From positions 24,495 through 88,494 of the forward strand of contig DCIT01000003.1 of assembly GCA_002317145.1 (NCBI GenBank): a DNA stretch of 64,000 nucleotides, read 5' to 3'. Numbering within the stretch: the stretch's first letter is position 1; each line of letters opens with the position of its first letter. The translations under genes were made by a program, and so were the position numbers. The DNA comes from Caryophanales bacterium UBA1719 (GTDB lineage Bacteria > Bacillota_I > Bacilli_A > RFN20 > CAG-826). Positions 20,812 to 29,961 of this stretch are shown here, piece after piece. The notes beneath the pieces were generated by a model, which was not told the origin of the DNA, made no database searches, and saw only the letters and a list, made by a program, of their open reading frames with translations.

Positions 20812-22086
20812 ATGATAGACATTAAACTTATTTTAGAAAAACCAGACTATGTTAGAAAAGCTTTAAAGAAAAAACTCTGGGATTTTGATCCTACTCCTGT
20901 TATTGAATTAGCGAATAAAAGAAAAGAGTTAATTTTAAAAACAGAGACTAATAAAGCTGAACAAAATAAATTATCAGCTTTAGTCCCTCAATATAAAAAG
21001 GAAGGAAAAGATCCAAAAGAAATTTTTGTGAAGGTTAAAGCATTAGCTGCTGAAAACAAAGATGGTGAAGTCAAACTAAAAGAAATAGAGGCTAAAATGC
21101 ACGATATCATCGCAGAATTACCAAATATTCCTGATGATGATTTATTAGAAGGCGGCAAAGAAAATAATAAAGTAATTAAACAAGTTAATAAGAAACCTGA
21201 ATTTAAATTTAAAGTTAAAGATCATGTTGAATTAGCAAAATCTTTAGGACTTATTGATTATGATCGTGCCGCAAAAATTTCTGGTAGTGGAACTTGGATT
21301 TATACTGATCTAGGTGCGCAACTAGAATGGGCATTAATTAACTATTTTATTTCCACTCATTTAAAGAATGGTTATACATTCATACTTCCTCCTCATATGT
21401 TAAATGATGAGTCAGGTTATGGAGCGGGACAATTCCCTAAATTTAGAAACGCTGTATTTAAAGTTGATGGTATTGATCGTTTCTTACTTCCAACTGCTGA
21501 AACAGCCTTAGTGAATTATCATCGTAATGAAATCTTAAAAGAAGATGAATTACCAAGAAAATATTTCGCCTATACTCCATGCTATCGTCAAGAAGCAGGA
21601 AGCTATAGAACTGAAGAAAGAGGAATGATTCGTGGTTATCAATTTAACAAAGTTGAAATCGTTCAATATACTTCTGACACTGGTAGCGATAAAGCCTTTG
21701 AAGAAATGGTTAATATCGCTGCAGGATTAGTTGAAAAACTTGGATTACATTTCCAATTATCAAAGTTAGCCGCAGGTGATTGCTCTCACTCAATGGCAAG
21801 AACTTATGATATTGAAGTTTATATCCCAAGTATGAATATTTATAAAGAAGTTTCTAGTGCCTCTAACGCTAGAGATTATCAAGCAAGAAGAACAATGTGT
21901 AGATATAAAGATAAGGATGGCAAAGTCCATTTCTGTCACACATTAAATGCTTCTGGACTAGCGACATCTCGCTTATTCCCAGCAATTTTAGAGCAATTCC
22001 AACAAGAAGATGGAAGTGTAATAATTCCTGAAGTATTACGCCCATTCATGAACGGAATTTCAAAGATTTCACCAAAAAAGAAATAA
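20812..22086 (+). CDS. serS: Seryl-tRNA synthetase
   Basis: This class II synthetase charges tRNA-Ser. The 424-aa protein has the N-terminal coiled-coil arm (residues 30-100, rich in Lys and Glu). The catalytic core follows: motif 2 around CYRQEAGSYRTEERGMIRGY and motif 3 near ASGLATSRLFPAILEQ. An AGAGGA Shine-Dalgarno site precedes the ATG, 24 bases after gyrA. The SRP RNA gene begins about 15 bases after its stop. Confidence 0.97.
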   Translation: MIDIKLILEKPDYVRKALKKKLWDFDPTPVIELANKRKELILKTETNKAEQNKLSALVPQYKKEGKDPKEIFVKVKALAAENKDGEVKLKEIEAKMHDIIAELPNIPDDDLLEGGKENNKVIKQVNKKPEFKFKVKDHVELAKSLGLIDYDRAAKISGSGTWIYTDLGAQLEWALINYFISTHLKNGYTFILPPHMLNDESGYGAGQFPKFRNAVFKVDGIDRFLLPTAETALVNYHRNEILKEDELPRKYFAYTPCYRQEAGSYRTEERGMIRGYQFNKVEIVQYTSDTGSDKAFEEMVNIAAGLVEKLGLHFQLSKLAAGDCSHSMARTYDIEVYIPSMNIYKEVSSASNARDYQARRTMCRYKDKDGKVHFCHTLNASGLATSRLFPAILEQFQQEDGSVIIPEVLRPFMNGISKISPKKK

Positions 22087-22096
22087 ATGATATTAT
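22067..22096 (+). promoter_or_regulatory. Candidate SRP RNA promoter
   Basis: TTTCAC at 22067-22072 and TATTAT at 22091-22096 are 18 bases apart, placing initiation near 22103, the predicted 5' end of the SRP RNA. The -35 lies inside the end of serS. Confidence 0.45.
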
Positions 22097-22100
22097 TATT

Positions 22101-22185
22101 GAGCCGTCATAAATAAGAACTATGAACCTGGTCAGGATAGAAATATAGCAGCCATAATTAGATCTCTTGTTGTATGGCGGTTTTA
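22101..22185 (+). ncRNA. ffs: Signal recognition particle RNA (small 4.5S type)
   Basis: The conserved domain IV loop is plain: GGTCAGG, a GAAA tetraloop context and AGCAGCC at about 22130-22153. The outer stem pairs 22104-22110 with 22174-22180 (7 bp, one G-U), and a T-rich tract follows. It lacks the Alu domain of the long Bacillus form. It sits just before tadA; in B. subtilis scr also neighbours tadA. Confidence 0.92.
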
Positions 22186-22191
22186 TTATTT

Positions 22192-22641
22192 ATGAACAAC
22201 GATATTAAGTTTATGAAAGAAGCAATCAAAGAAGCTAAAAAAGCCTTTGATAAAAATGAAGTTCCGATAGGAGCAATTTTAGTTAAAAATAATAAAATAA
22301 TTGCACGTGCACATAATTTAAAAGAATATAAAAAAGATGTATGCGCACATGCAGAAATTTTAGCAATCAAAAAAGCCTCAAAAGTATTGAAAAATTGGCG
22401 CTTATTAGGCACAACGCTATATGTAACTTTAGAACCTTGTGCGATGTGTGCAGCAGCAATTAATCAAGCAAGAATTTCTCGTTTAGTTTTTGCTTTAGAA
22501 GATAAAAATAATGGAGCGGTAATTAACGGTCCAAAATTATATAAATTTAAAACTTGTAACTTACCGCCTGAAGTTAAATTTGGAATCTTAAAAGAAGAAA
22601 GCAAAGCTTTATTAACTAAATTTTTTATTAAGAAAAGATAA
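22192..22641 (+). CDS. tadA: tRNA-specific adenosine deaminase
   Basis: TadA converts the wobble adenosine of tRNA-Arg(ACG) to inosine. The cytidine-deaminase zinc motifs are HAEILAI and PCAMCAAAI. The frame is open back to an ATG at 22174, but that codon is inside the closing stem of the SRP RNA; the ATG at 22192 (MNNDIKFMKEAI) gives the normal 149-aa protein. There is no Shine-Dalgarno site because the SRP RNA tail occupies the leader, so expression may depend on readthrough past the SRP RNA. Confidence 0.93.
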   Translation: MNNDIKFMKEAIKEAKKAFDKNEVPIGAILVKNNKIIARAHNLKEYKKDVCAHAEILAIKKASKVLKNWRLLGTTLYVTLEPCAMCAAAINQARISRLVFALEDKNNGAVINGPKLYKFKTCNLPPEVKFGILKEESKALLTKFFIKKR

Positions 22642-22662
22642 CAAAAAAATTAAAATTTATAG

Positions 22663-22690
22663 TTGAAAATAGTTATTTTCAATATATAAT
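22663..22690 (+). promoter_or_regulatory. Promoter with overlapping palindromic operator
   Basis: TTGAAA (-35, 22663-22668) and TATAAT (-10, 22685-22690) are 16 bases apart. The 20-bp sequence 22663-22682 is a perfect palindrome (TTGAAAATA, GT, TATTTTCAA) covering the -35 and most of the spacer, where a dimeric repressor would block RNA polymerase. The operon behind it encodes a TetR-type regulator, the natural candidate. Confidence 0.65.
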
Positions 22691-22718
22691 AATTTTTCAC
22701 ATATAGGAGATTTTTGAT

Positions 22719-25700
22719 ATGTTGCGATTAGAACACATTGTTAAAAACTATCAAACAGGAAAAACAACTTTTCCTGCGTTAAAAGGTATCTCTTTAGCCT
22801 TCCGAAAAAACGAATTTGTTTCGATTTTAGGTCCTTCAGGTTGTGGTAAGACAACCCTTTTAAACATCATTGGCGGATTAGATAAATACACCAGTGGAGA
22901 TCTTGTTATTGAAGGTCGTTCAACCAAAAATTACAAAGATCATGATTGGGACGTTTATCGTAATCACCGTATTGGTTTTATATTTCAATCATACAATTTA
23001 ATTCCTCACCAAAATATTTGTGAGAACGTTGAATTAGCGTTAACGATCTCCGGATATTCAAAAGAAGAGAAACGTAAAAAAGCTTTAGCAGCATTAGCGA
23101 AAGTTGGATTAAAGAAATCTTGGAAGAAAATGCCAAATCAACTTTCTGGTGGACAATGCCAAAGAGTTGCTATTGCTCGTGCATTAGTTAATGAACCAGA
23201 TATTTTATTAGGTGATGAACCTACCGGAGCATTAGACTCAAAAACATCTGTTCAAGTAATGGAGTTAATCAAAAAGATAAGTAAGAAAACTCTTGTTATC
23301 ATGGTTACTCATAACCCTCCGTTAGCTGAGAAATATTCAACACGTATTATTTCTTTACTTGATGGTGTTGTTAAAAACGATACTAATCCATATAAACTCG
23401 AAGAAGAAAAAAAAGAAAAGTATAAAACATTCGATGCAGTTAAAGTTGGAAAAGATGGAACTGTTAAACCAGATAAAGCCAAAATGTCTTTCTGGAGTTC
23501 ATTCAAATTATCTGCAAAGAATTTAATTTCAAAAAGAAAAAGAACTGCAATGGTTATTGCTGCATCATCAATTGGTATTGTTGGCGTTTCTGCTGTTTTA
23601 GCGGTATCTACAGGTGTTAAGGGATACATAAAAAATACTGAAAAAGATATGCTATCTGGCAACCCGCTTTATGTTGGTGAAACTCAAATGGATTTAGTGA
23701 GCATTCTTCAAAATGTTTCTAATACACTTCAAAGACAAGCAATATCTGAATCGATAAAGCAAACAGGTCAAATTGATATTGAATTTATTACTGGAGCATT
23801 AATCACTCAAGCTAAAGAAGGAATCTTAATTAGAAATGATATTAACGAAAATTATGTCAAGTTTGTAAATTATGGTAAAGATGTTTTAGGCGAATATGAA
23901 ACCGGTATCGCTGAAACTTTTGTTGATTATGGTTTTACTGCAGCAGACAATATTTACACTGATGCAGAGATTTTCGAACAAGATCCTGAGGTTGTTCCAA
24001 TTGAACAGCAACAAAAATATATTTACTCTTTAAGTGGATTAAAAAATATTTACACAGGATTATTAGATACTATTGATACTGAAGATGGTACTGATTTTAC
24101 TGCTTTAGCAAATATTGCTGCAAACTTCCCAAGTGTTGTTTATCAAGGATTAGATAATGTTCAATACCTACAAGAACAATACGATTTAGTGAGTTCAACA
24201 AAACCTGGAAGTGTATTTACAAGTAGATGGCCAAAACAAATTAAAGAAGAAGAGGCTGGAACGGAAGGCCATGATTATGAATGCGTTATCGTTCTTAATC
24301 GTAGAAAGAAATTAGCAGATTTAATTGTCGCTTTATCTGGATTATTATCAGAAGAACAATTCATGAAATGTATTAACGAATTCTTAAAAAAAGAACCAGA
24401 TCAATCTGTTATTGATGAAATAGCAAAAATTGCAGTTAGTAAAATCGCAAACAAAAGTTTTTATTACATTCCAAACGGAAAGATAGGACATGAAGGTGCT
24501 TTTAAAGCGAATAAGCCAGATGGAACCAACTATGATAAATTAAAACCTTTTAATTACAATTATAAATTCAAAGTTAATAATAATGAGACGTTTACATCAG
24601 AGCAAGATGATGGCACTACAATATCGGTAGGTGCTGATAGTGATGTTACTACCGCCAAACGTATAAAAGTTGTTGGAATCATTACTCCAAAAGAAGGAAG
24701 AAATTACGGTTCATTAAATTCTGGAATTTATTTTCAATCTGATCTTGCAAACAAAATAATGAAAGATGCAGGATCAACAGAAACTGTAGATGATGAAAAG
24801 AATAGTGAAATATACAATGTGATGGTTGATTCTAAAAGATGGTTAGGTGGCAGCGAACCTAATGATCCAATCTATTGTTTATCTTACAAAGGATTTGCCA
24901 ACGATATTCGTATTGATGCAACTAAAGAAGAAGGCGCGGCAGGCAAAATACTTCCAGGAAGCAGAGGATTATATTATCCTTTAAATTTCTATAAAGTTTT
25001 CTATGATGGAGCTCAAAGAAAAACAAAACCTGTTCAAACTTATGGCACTGTTGGTAGCTCAGCTAGTATATCAAAAATACCTGATGAAACAGGCAAAAAA
25101 ACTGCTGAATTAGAGATTACATCGAGTTTAACTACTAGAAGTATATCTGGAAGAAAATTAGTAATAAGTTCTGATAAAAATGACGCTAAAGTTAAATATA
25201 GACAAATTCCATATCGCATAAGTGTTTATTCAAGAGATTTTGATACTAAAACTAAAGCCAAAGCTTATCTTGATAAATGGAATCAAAAAGGCGATGTTAG
25301 AATTGGTACACAACCTGGAGACATTGTACCTGAAAATCAAAGAAGCAAAGTAACTGTTCCGGATAACTTAACAATCGTAATTGCAATGATTAATGGAATC
25401 ATTACAACTACAACAATTTCTTTAACGATATTCGCTTCGTTATCGTTAGTTGTCTCTTCAGTTATGATTGGAATTATTACTTATATTTCAGTTATGGAAC
25501 GTATTAAAGAAATTGGAGTTATCCGTTCTTTAGGTGGACGTAAGAAAGACGTCTCACACTTGTTCAATGCTGAAACATTTATTATTGGTACAGCATCAGG
25601 ATTATTTGGTGTTGTTATAACTTATATTCTTGAATTGATATTAGACGTATCAATATATGCAGCGTATAAGATTCCAATGATTGCAAACTTAAAATGGTGG

Positions 25701-25811
25701 ACGGCATTGTTAATGATTATCTTATCAATTGTATTAACTGCAATTTCAGGATTAATTCCTGCTAGAAGTGCCGCAAATAAAGATCCAGTTGTAGCGTTAA
25801 GAAGCGAGTAA
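22719..25811 (+). CDS. ABC transporter ATP-binding/FtsX-type permease fusion
   Basis: The 1030-aa protein fuses a MacB/LolD-type ATPase to an FtsX-like permease. The ATPase occupies residues 1-225: Walker A GPSGCGKTTLL, signature LSGGQCQRVAIARAL, Walker B LLGDEPTGALD and the THN switch. One membrane helix is near 275-295. An extracytoplasmic region of roughly 600 residues follows, then three helices near 885-1025. Such proteins usually couple ATP hydrolysis to movement of an external domain (export of peptides, lipids or antibiotics, or signalling) rather than importing solutes. It is the first gene of a five-gene operon and has a good Shine-Dalgarno site (AGGAGA). The substrate cannot be told. 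Confidence 0.9.
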   Translation: MLRLEHIVKNYQTGKTTFPALKGISLAFRKNEFVSILGPSGCGKTTLLNIIGGLDKYTSGDLVIEGRSTKNYKDHDWDVYRNHRIGFIFQSYNLIPHQNICENVELALTISGYSKEEKRKKALAALAKVGLKKSWKKMPNQLSGGQCQRVAIARALVNEPDILLGDEPTGALDSKTSVQVMELIKKISKKTLVIMVTHNPPLAEKYSTRIISLLDGVVKNDTNPYKLEEEKKEKYKTFDAVKVGKDGTVKPDKAKMSFWSSFKLSAKNLISKRKRTAMVIAASSIGIVGVSAVLAVSTGVKGYIKNTEKDMLSGNPLYVGETQMDLVSILQNVSNTLQRQAISESIKQTGQIDIEFITGALITQAKEGILIRNDINENYVKFVNYGKDVLGEYETGIAETFVDYGFTAADNIYTDAEIFEQDPEVVPIEQQQKYIYSLSGLKNIYTGLLDTIDTEDGTDFTALANIAANFPSVVYQGLDNVQYLQEQYDLVSSTKPGSVFTSRWPKQIKEEEAGTEGHDYECVIVLNRRKKLADLIVALSGLLSEEQFMKCINEFLKKEPDQSVIDEIAKIAVSKIANKSFYYIPNGKIGHEGAFKANKPDGTNYDKLKPFNYNYKFKVNNNETFTSEQDDGTTISVGADSDVTTAKRIKVVGIITPKEGRNYGSLNSGIYFQSDLANKIMKDAGSTETVDDEKNSEIYNVMVDSKRWLGGSEPNDPIYCLSYKGFANDIRIDATKEEGAAGKILPGSRGLYYPLNFYKVFYDGAQRKTKPVQTYGTVGSSASISKIPDETGKKTAELEITSSLTTRSISGRKLVISSDKNDAKVKYRQIPYRISVYSRDFDTKTKAKAYLDKWNQKGDVRIGTQPGDIVPENQRSKVTVPDNLTIVIAMINGIITTTTISLTIFASLSLVVSSVMIGIITYISVMERIKEIGVIRSLGGRKKDVSHLFNAETFIIGTASGLFGVVITYILELILDVSIYAAYKIPMIANLKWWTALLMIILSIVLTAISGLIPARSAANKDPVVALRSE

Positions 25812-25817
25812 GGAGTT

Positions 25818-28277
25818 ATGATATTTTCAAGAAAGAAAGCTAAAGACATAAATAAATTAATTAAGAAAGCTCCTGTTTTTATTCCGACTATTGAAAGAGG
25901 ATTAAATGATGAACAAATTAATTCTCGTATAGAAGATGGTCTTGTTAATAAAACTGAAAAGACTGTTACAAAGAGTTATTTTGAAATTATATTTAAAAAT
26001 GTTTTCTCGATCTTGAATATTATTTTATTCGCGATTGCTATTACAATGATTGTATTTAAACAATATAAAAACTTATTATTTTTAGTTATCTTATCTGTTA
26101 ATATCGCTATTAGCTTAGTGCAAGATATTAAAGCGCGTAGATTGGTTGATAAACTATCGTTAATCTCTAATCCTCGTGCGACAGTAGTAAGAAACGCTAA
26201 AGAAAGCGCAGTACCTTTTAATGAAATAGTATTATCAGATATTATTGTATTAAAAGCTGGTAATACAATTCCTTGTGATGGAGTTGTTGTACATGGTGAG
26301 ATAAGCGTTAATGAATCATTATTATCAGGTGAAAACAATGATGTTAAGAAATTTGTTAAATCAAAAGTATATGCAGAATCTGTTGTCACTAGCGGTATCG
26401 CTCATATAAGGGTAGAGAAAGTAGGTAAAGCTAATTATGTTGCGACTCTTCAAGAGAAAGCTAAATCATTCTCTCGTCCTAAGAGTGAAATATTAACTTC
26501 TTTATCTAGTTTTATTAAGATTATTTCTATTGCTGCAGTGGCGATTGGTATATCTGAAATAGCGACATATTTATTCTTAAAACAACCAGTAGATGAAGCA
26601 GTTAAATCAATGACTTCTTCTGTTGTAGCAATGATTCCAATCGGAATGTATTTAATGACTTCTATTACTTTAACAGTAGGAGTTATTCTTTTAGCAAGAA
26701 AGAGAATATTAGTTAGAGAACTATACTCAATTGAAATGCTTGCTAGAGTAAATGTATTATGTGTTGATAAAACTGGAACATTAACTGATGGAAAGATGAA
26801 AGTTGATTGTTTAATTCCTTTCCCTGGTCATAACAATATTGAATTAGAAGATTTAATAGCAGGTATCTTATCTACAACTAAAGACGATAACTTAACCGCT
26901 AAAGCGTTAAAAGAAAAGTTTTCACCTAGAACAATTTTAGGTCCTGTTACGGCAATACCATTCAATAGTGCTAGAAAATATAGTGCAGTATCTTATCAAG
27001 GTATTTCCTATGTAATGGGCGCATTTGGTTTTTTTGATATCACTAATGAAGATGATGTAAATAAAGAAGTTAAAAAATATGAAGCATTAGGACGTCGTGT
27101 ATTAGTGCTCGCTAAAGGTAGAGGCAATATTTATGAGAATAAATTACCTGGTAGATTAACAGCAATAGGATTAATTGCATTAGAAGAAAATTTAAAACCA
27201 GATGCAATTAAAAATATTGAATGGTTTAAGAATAACGATGTTTCTATTCGTATTATATCTGGTGATAGTTTATTATCACTTCAAAATATCGCAAAACGCG
27301 TAGGTGTTGAAGGATATGAGAAAGCTATTTCATTAGAAGACTTATCAGATGAAGAAGTTAAAGAAGCTGCACATAAACATTGCATATTCGCTCGCGTTAG
27401 CCCAGATCAAAAGAAAATAATTATAGAAGAATTACGTAAAAACAATTGTGTAGCAATGGTTGGTGATGGTGTTAATGATTTACTTGCATTAAAATCCGCT
27501 GATTGCTCAATTGCGATGGCTAGTGGATCTGACGCTGCTAAAGCTGTATCACACTTAGTATCACTTGATTCTAACTTCTCTTCCTTACCTAACGTTGTTG
27601 AGCAAGGAAGAAGAGTTATTAATAACTTACAACGTGTTAGCTCAATATTCTTAGTTAAGACAATATTTGCTATTACGTTATCAACAGTATTCTTAGTCTT
27701 ATCTTGGTTTGACCATGATATTCGCTATCCATTCGCTGCTCCTAACTTATATATATGGGAACTTATAACAATCGGAGCCGCTCCATTCTTCGTTGCTCTT
27801 GAGCCTAATAAAGATCGTATTAAAGGTAAATTCATGGTTAACGTTGTTAGAGAATCTGTACCGGCTGCATTTATGCAATTATTATTGTGCGGAATAATGT
27901 TTGTTGCTACAACGATTAGCAGTAAATATTTCCCACGTACATCATCTATTTCAATGGCGGTTATATTAATCACAGTAATGAGTTTAGTTATCTTCTTAAA
28001 AGTTTGCATGCCACTTAATAAATTTAGAGGCACAGTTGTTATTGTTGCCACTATCTTTGTAGCGGGTTTATTATTAGGTGATTATTATTTAGCAACAAAG
28101 TTTGGACACGAATTCTTTGATATTAGTTTTAGTTCAATTAATACTGCGACATTATTGTTAGGATTAATATCATTTATTGCTGCAATGCCGGTATATTTCT
28201 TGGTCTCATATGCATTGAATAAACTTTTAGTTAAATTACGTAATAGGAAGAACAATGAGCAAGCAAGAAATAATTAA
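25818..28277 (+). CDS. P-type cation-transporting ATPase
   Basis: The 819-aa protein has all P-type ATPase hallmarks: actuator loop SLLSGEN near residue 170, phosphorylation site CVDKTGTLTDG near 316, ARVSPDQK, and hinge MVGDGVNDLLALKSADCS. It has about ten membrane helices and no heavy-metal-binding domain or CPx motif. The M4 helix reads MIPIGMYLMTS, where related CtpE-like pumps have PEG, so it fits a CtpE-like calcium/cation group better than copper or zinc pumps; ion specificity is inferred. It begins 6 bases after the ABC gene with an AAGGAG Shine-Dalgarno site and overlaps the regulator by 23 bases. Confidence 0.9.
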   Translation: MIFSRKKAKDINKLIKKAPVFIPTIERGLNDEQINSRIEDGLVNKTEKTVTKSYFEIIFKNVFSILNIILFAIAITMIVFKQYKNLLFLVILSVNIAISLVQDIKARRLVDKLSLISNPRATVVRNAKESAVPFNEIVLSDIIVLKAGNTIPCDGVVVHGEISVNESLLSGENNDVKKFVKSKVYAESVVTSGIAHIRVEKVGKANYVATLQEKAKSFSRPKSEILTSLSSFIKIISIAAVAIGISEIATYLFLKQPVDEAVKSMTSSVVAMIPIGMYLMTSITLTVGVILLARKRILVRELYSIEMLARVNVLCVDKTGTLTDGKMKVDCLIPFPGHNNIELEDLIAGILSTTKDDNLTAKALKEKFSPRTILGPVTAIPFNSARKYSAVSYQGISYVMGAFGFFDITNEDDVNKEVKKYEALGRRVLVLAKGRGNIYENKLPGRLTAIGLIALEENLKPDAIKNIEWFKNNDVSIRIISGDSLLSLQNIAKRVGVEGYEKAISLEDLSDEEVKEAAHKHCIFARVSPDQKKIIIEELRKNNCVAMVGDGVNDLLALKSADCSIAMASGSDAAKAVSHLVSLDSNFSSLPNVVEQGRRVINNLQRVSSIFLVKTIFAITLSTVFLVLSWFDHDIRYPFAAPNLYIWELITIGAAPFFVALEPNKDRIKGKFMVNVVRESVPAAFMQLLLCGIMFVATTISSKYFPRTSSISMAVILITVMSLVIFLKVCMPLNKFRGTVVIVATIFVAGLLLGDYYLATKFGHEFFDISFSSINTATLLLGLISFIAAMPVYFLVSYALNKLLVKLRNRKNNEQARNN

Positions 28278-28806
28278 AGCGACATTAAAAAAATTAATAG
28301 ACAGCTACTCATTAAAAGATATTACTGTTCAATTAATTTGTAAGGAAAGCGGAATTAATCGCCAAACTTTTTATTATCACTATAAAGATATTAATGATGT
28401 ATTAAATGATTATTTCTTAAATATTCATATAGATGGATTAGAAAGTGCGACTAACTGGTCTACATTAATCCATGCTGTATTAGTGTATGCAGGTAAGAAT
28501 AGACAATTAATATTAAAAGCTTTAAAAAGTAACAATTATAATGCTGTTGAAAACTTTTTTAATGATAAGTTATATAAAAAAGGTTTACACTTTATTCAAG
28601 AAGCTTATGGAAATGAGCTTGATAAAGGTGATATAAACGAAGTCGCTAAATTAATGAGTGATTCATTATCAAGAGAGATATGTCGTTTATTGTCTAACCC
28701 ATCAGAGTTATCGATATCTGCGATAGAAGAGAATATCTCAAAGACATTCGATGGTGTGTTAGATTTAATATGTGAAAACAAAAAGAAAAAGAGAGGAAAT
28801 AAATAA
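28255..28806 (+). CDS. TetR/AcrR family transcriptional regulator
   Basis: This 183-aa protein has the TetR N-terminal helix-turn-helix (about residues 8-55; ITVQLICKESGINRQTFYYHYKD is typical) and a variable helical C-terminal ligand and dimer domain. It is encoded within the operon, overlapping the ATPase gene by 23 bases and sharing one base with the next gene (TAATG). The most economical model is autorepression through the palindrome at 22663-22682. That link is inferred from position only. Confidence 0.88.
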   Translation: MSKQEIIKATLKKLIDSYSLKDITVQLICKESGINRQTFYYHYKDINDVLNDYFLNIHIDGLESATNWSTLIHAVLVYAGKNRQLILKALKSNNYNAVENFFNDKLYKKGLHFIQEAYGNELDKGDINEVAKLMSDSLSREICRLLSNPSELSISAIEENISKTFDGVLDLICENKKKKRGNK

Positions 28807-29960
28807 TGAAAAAAGAAGATGGAATTAGTTTAATAGTCTACGCTATTATGATTGGCGCAGCTTTTATTGTAGGATTTACTGTATTAAAACCACTGATTGA
28901 AAAAGCAACAGGGTTTGGATTTGGTTTTACGATTTTATATATTCTTATCGCGATTCTAATTAATGTAATTGTTTTTGAATGCGCACATGTAATAGGCGCA
29001 AAAATCGGAGGATATAAAATAATATCCTTTAATATAATAGGATTATGTTTATATCGAAAAGAGAATAAATGGAAATTTAAATTTGCGAATTTTGATGGAA
29101 TTACAGGTGAAACAAAAATTTGTCCTAAAAAAGAAAACGCTTCTCCTAAACCATATGCATTCGGACCTTTATTCGCATATATATTAATAGTAATAATATG
29201 TATGACTACATACTTTATTTTATCTAACGCTATTAATGAATCCGGCACTAGTCGTGTTCAAGTTAATGTTCAATTGTTAAGAATAATTAATATATTAATG
29301 ATAATGATTGTTACTGTTGGTGGAATGCTTACTTTATATAATATATTCCCAGCAAAACTAGATTCGACTACTGATGGATATCGTTTAGTGATATTAAGTA
29401 AGAAACAAAATTTAAAAGCTTATAACGAATTACTTAGAATTGAAGGTGCTTATGCTAACAACACTAAGTTAGATAACATGTTAGTGTTTGATGAAATTAC
29501 TGATTTCACTAGTGTTGTTAATTTATACACAATCTATAAATATTTAGAAGAAGGCAAGATTCATGAGGCAAGTGCGTTACTTGATAACATTATCAATAAC
29601 AGAACAAAAGTTAGCAAAGCAACATACTGTTCAGCATTAGCGCAAAAGATGTATTTAGTTTTAATGCATGAAGATTTTGAAATTGCAAAAAAATATTATG
29701 AAAATCATGTTAAACAAGAAGAAAGAAGATTCATTAGTAATGACTTATCTATGCAATCAATAAGAGCATATCTTCTTATTTCTTCAATGTTAGATATCTC
29801 TGAACATGAAGCTAGATATGCAATGAATAGATCTTCTAAAGCATTAAAAAGAACCTTACCTGGAAGAGTTGAGATTGAAAAGAAATTATATGAAGAAGCT
29901 TTGAATAAAGTTGATACTGTGAGACCTGAATGGCATATTAAAGAGAAAGAAGTTAAGTAA
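28806..29960 (+). CDS. M50-like membrane protein with degenerate zinc motif
   Basis: The 384-aa protein has membrane helices near residues 9-29, 39-57, 120-140 and 158-179 and a soluble helical C-terminal half. FECAHVIGAKIGGYKIISF (residues 57-75) resembles the HExxH...GYK.SF region of M50-type site-2 proteases, but the first zinc histidine is Phe (F57); Glu58 and His61 remain. A later NIFPAKLDSTTDGYRL (179-194) matches the second M50 motif with its aspartate. Residues 200-384 look like TPR-type helices. It may be an inactive or altered protease homologue; the assignment is from motifs only. It starts inside the regulator stop. Confidence 0.6.
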   Translation: MKKEDGISLIVYAIMIGAAFIVGFTVLKPLIEKATGFGFGFTILYILIAILINVIVFECAHVIGAKIGGYKIISFNIIGLCLYRKENKWKFKFANFDGITGETKICPKKENASPKPYAFGPLFAYILIVIICMTTYFILSNAINESGTSRVQVNVQLLRIINILMIMIVTVGGMLTLYNIFPAKLDSTTDGYRLVILSKKQNLKAYNELLRIEGAYANNTKLDNMLVFDEITDFTSVVNLYTIYKYLEEGKIHEASALLDNIINNRTKVSKATYCSALAQKMYLVLMHEDFEIAKKYYENHVKQEERRFISNDLSMQSIRAYLLISSMLDISEHEARYAMNRSSKALKRTLPGRVEIEKKLYEEALNKVDTVRPEWHIKEKEVK

Positions 29961-29961
29961 T

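Noticed and set aside
22174..22191. In-frame ATG at 22174 as the tadA start
   Set aside because: It lies in the 3' closing stem of the SRP RNA and adds six residues not typical of TadA; the ATG at 22192 fits better.
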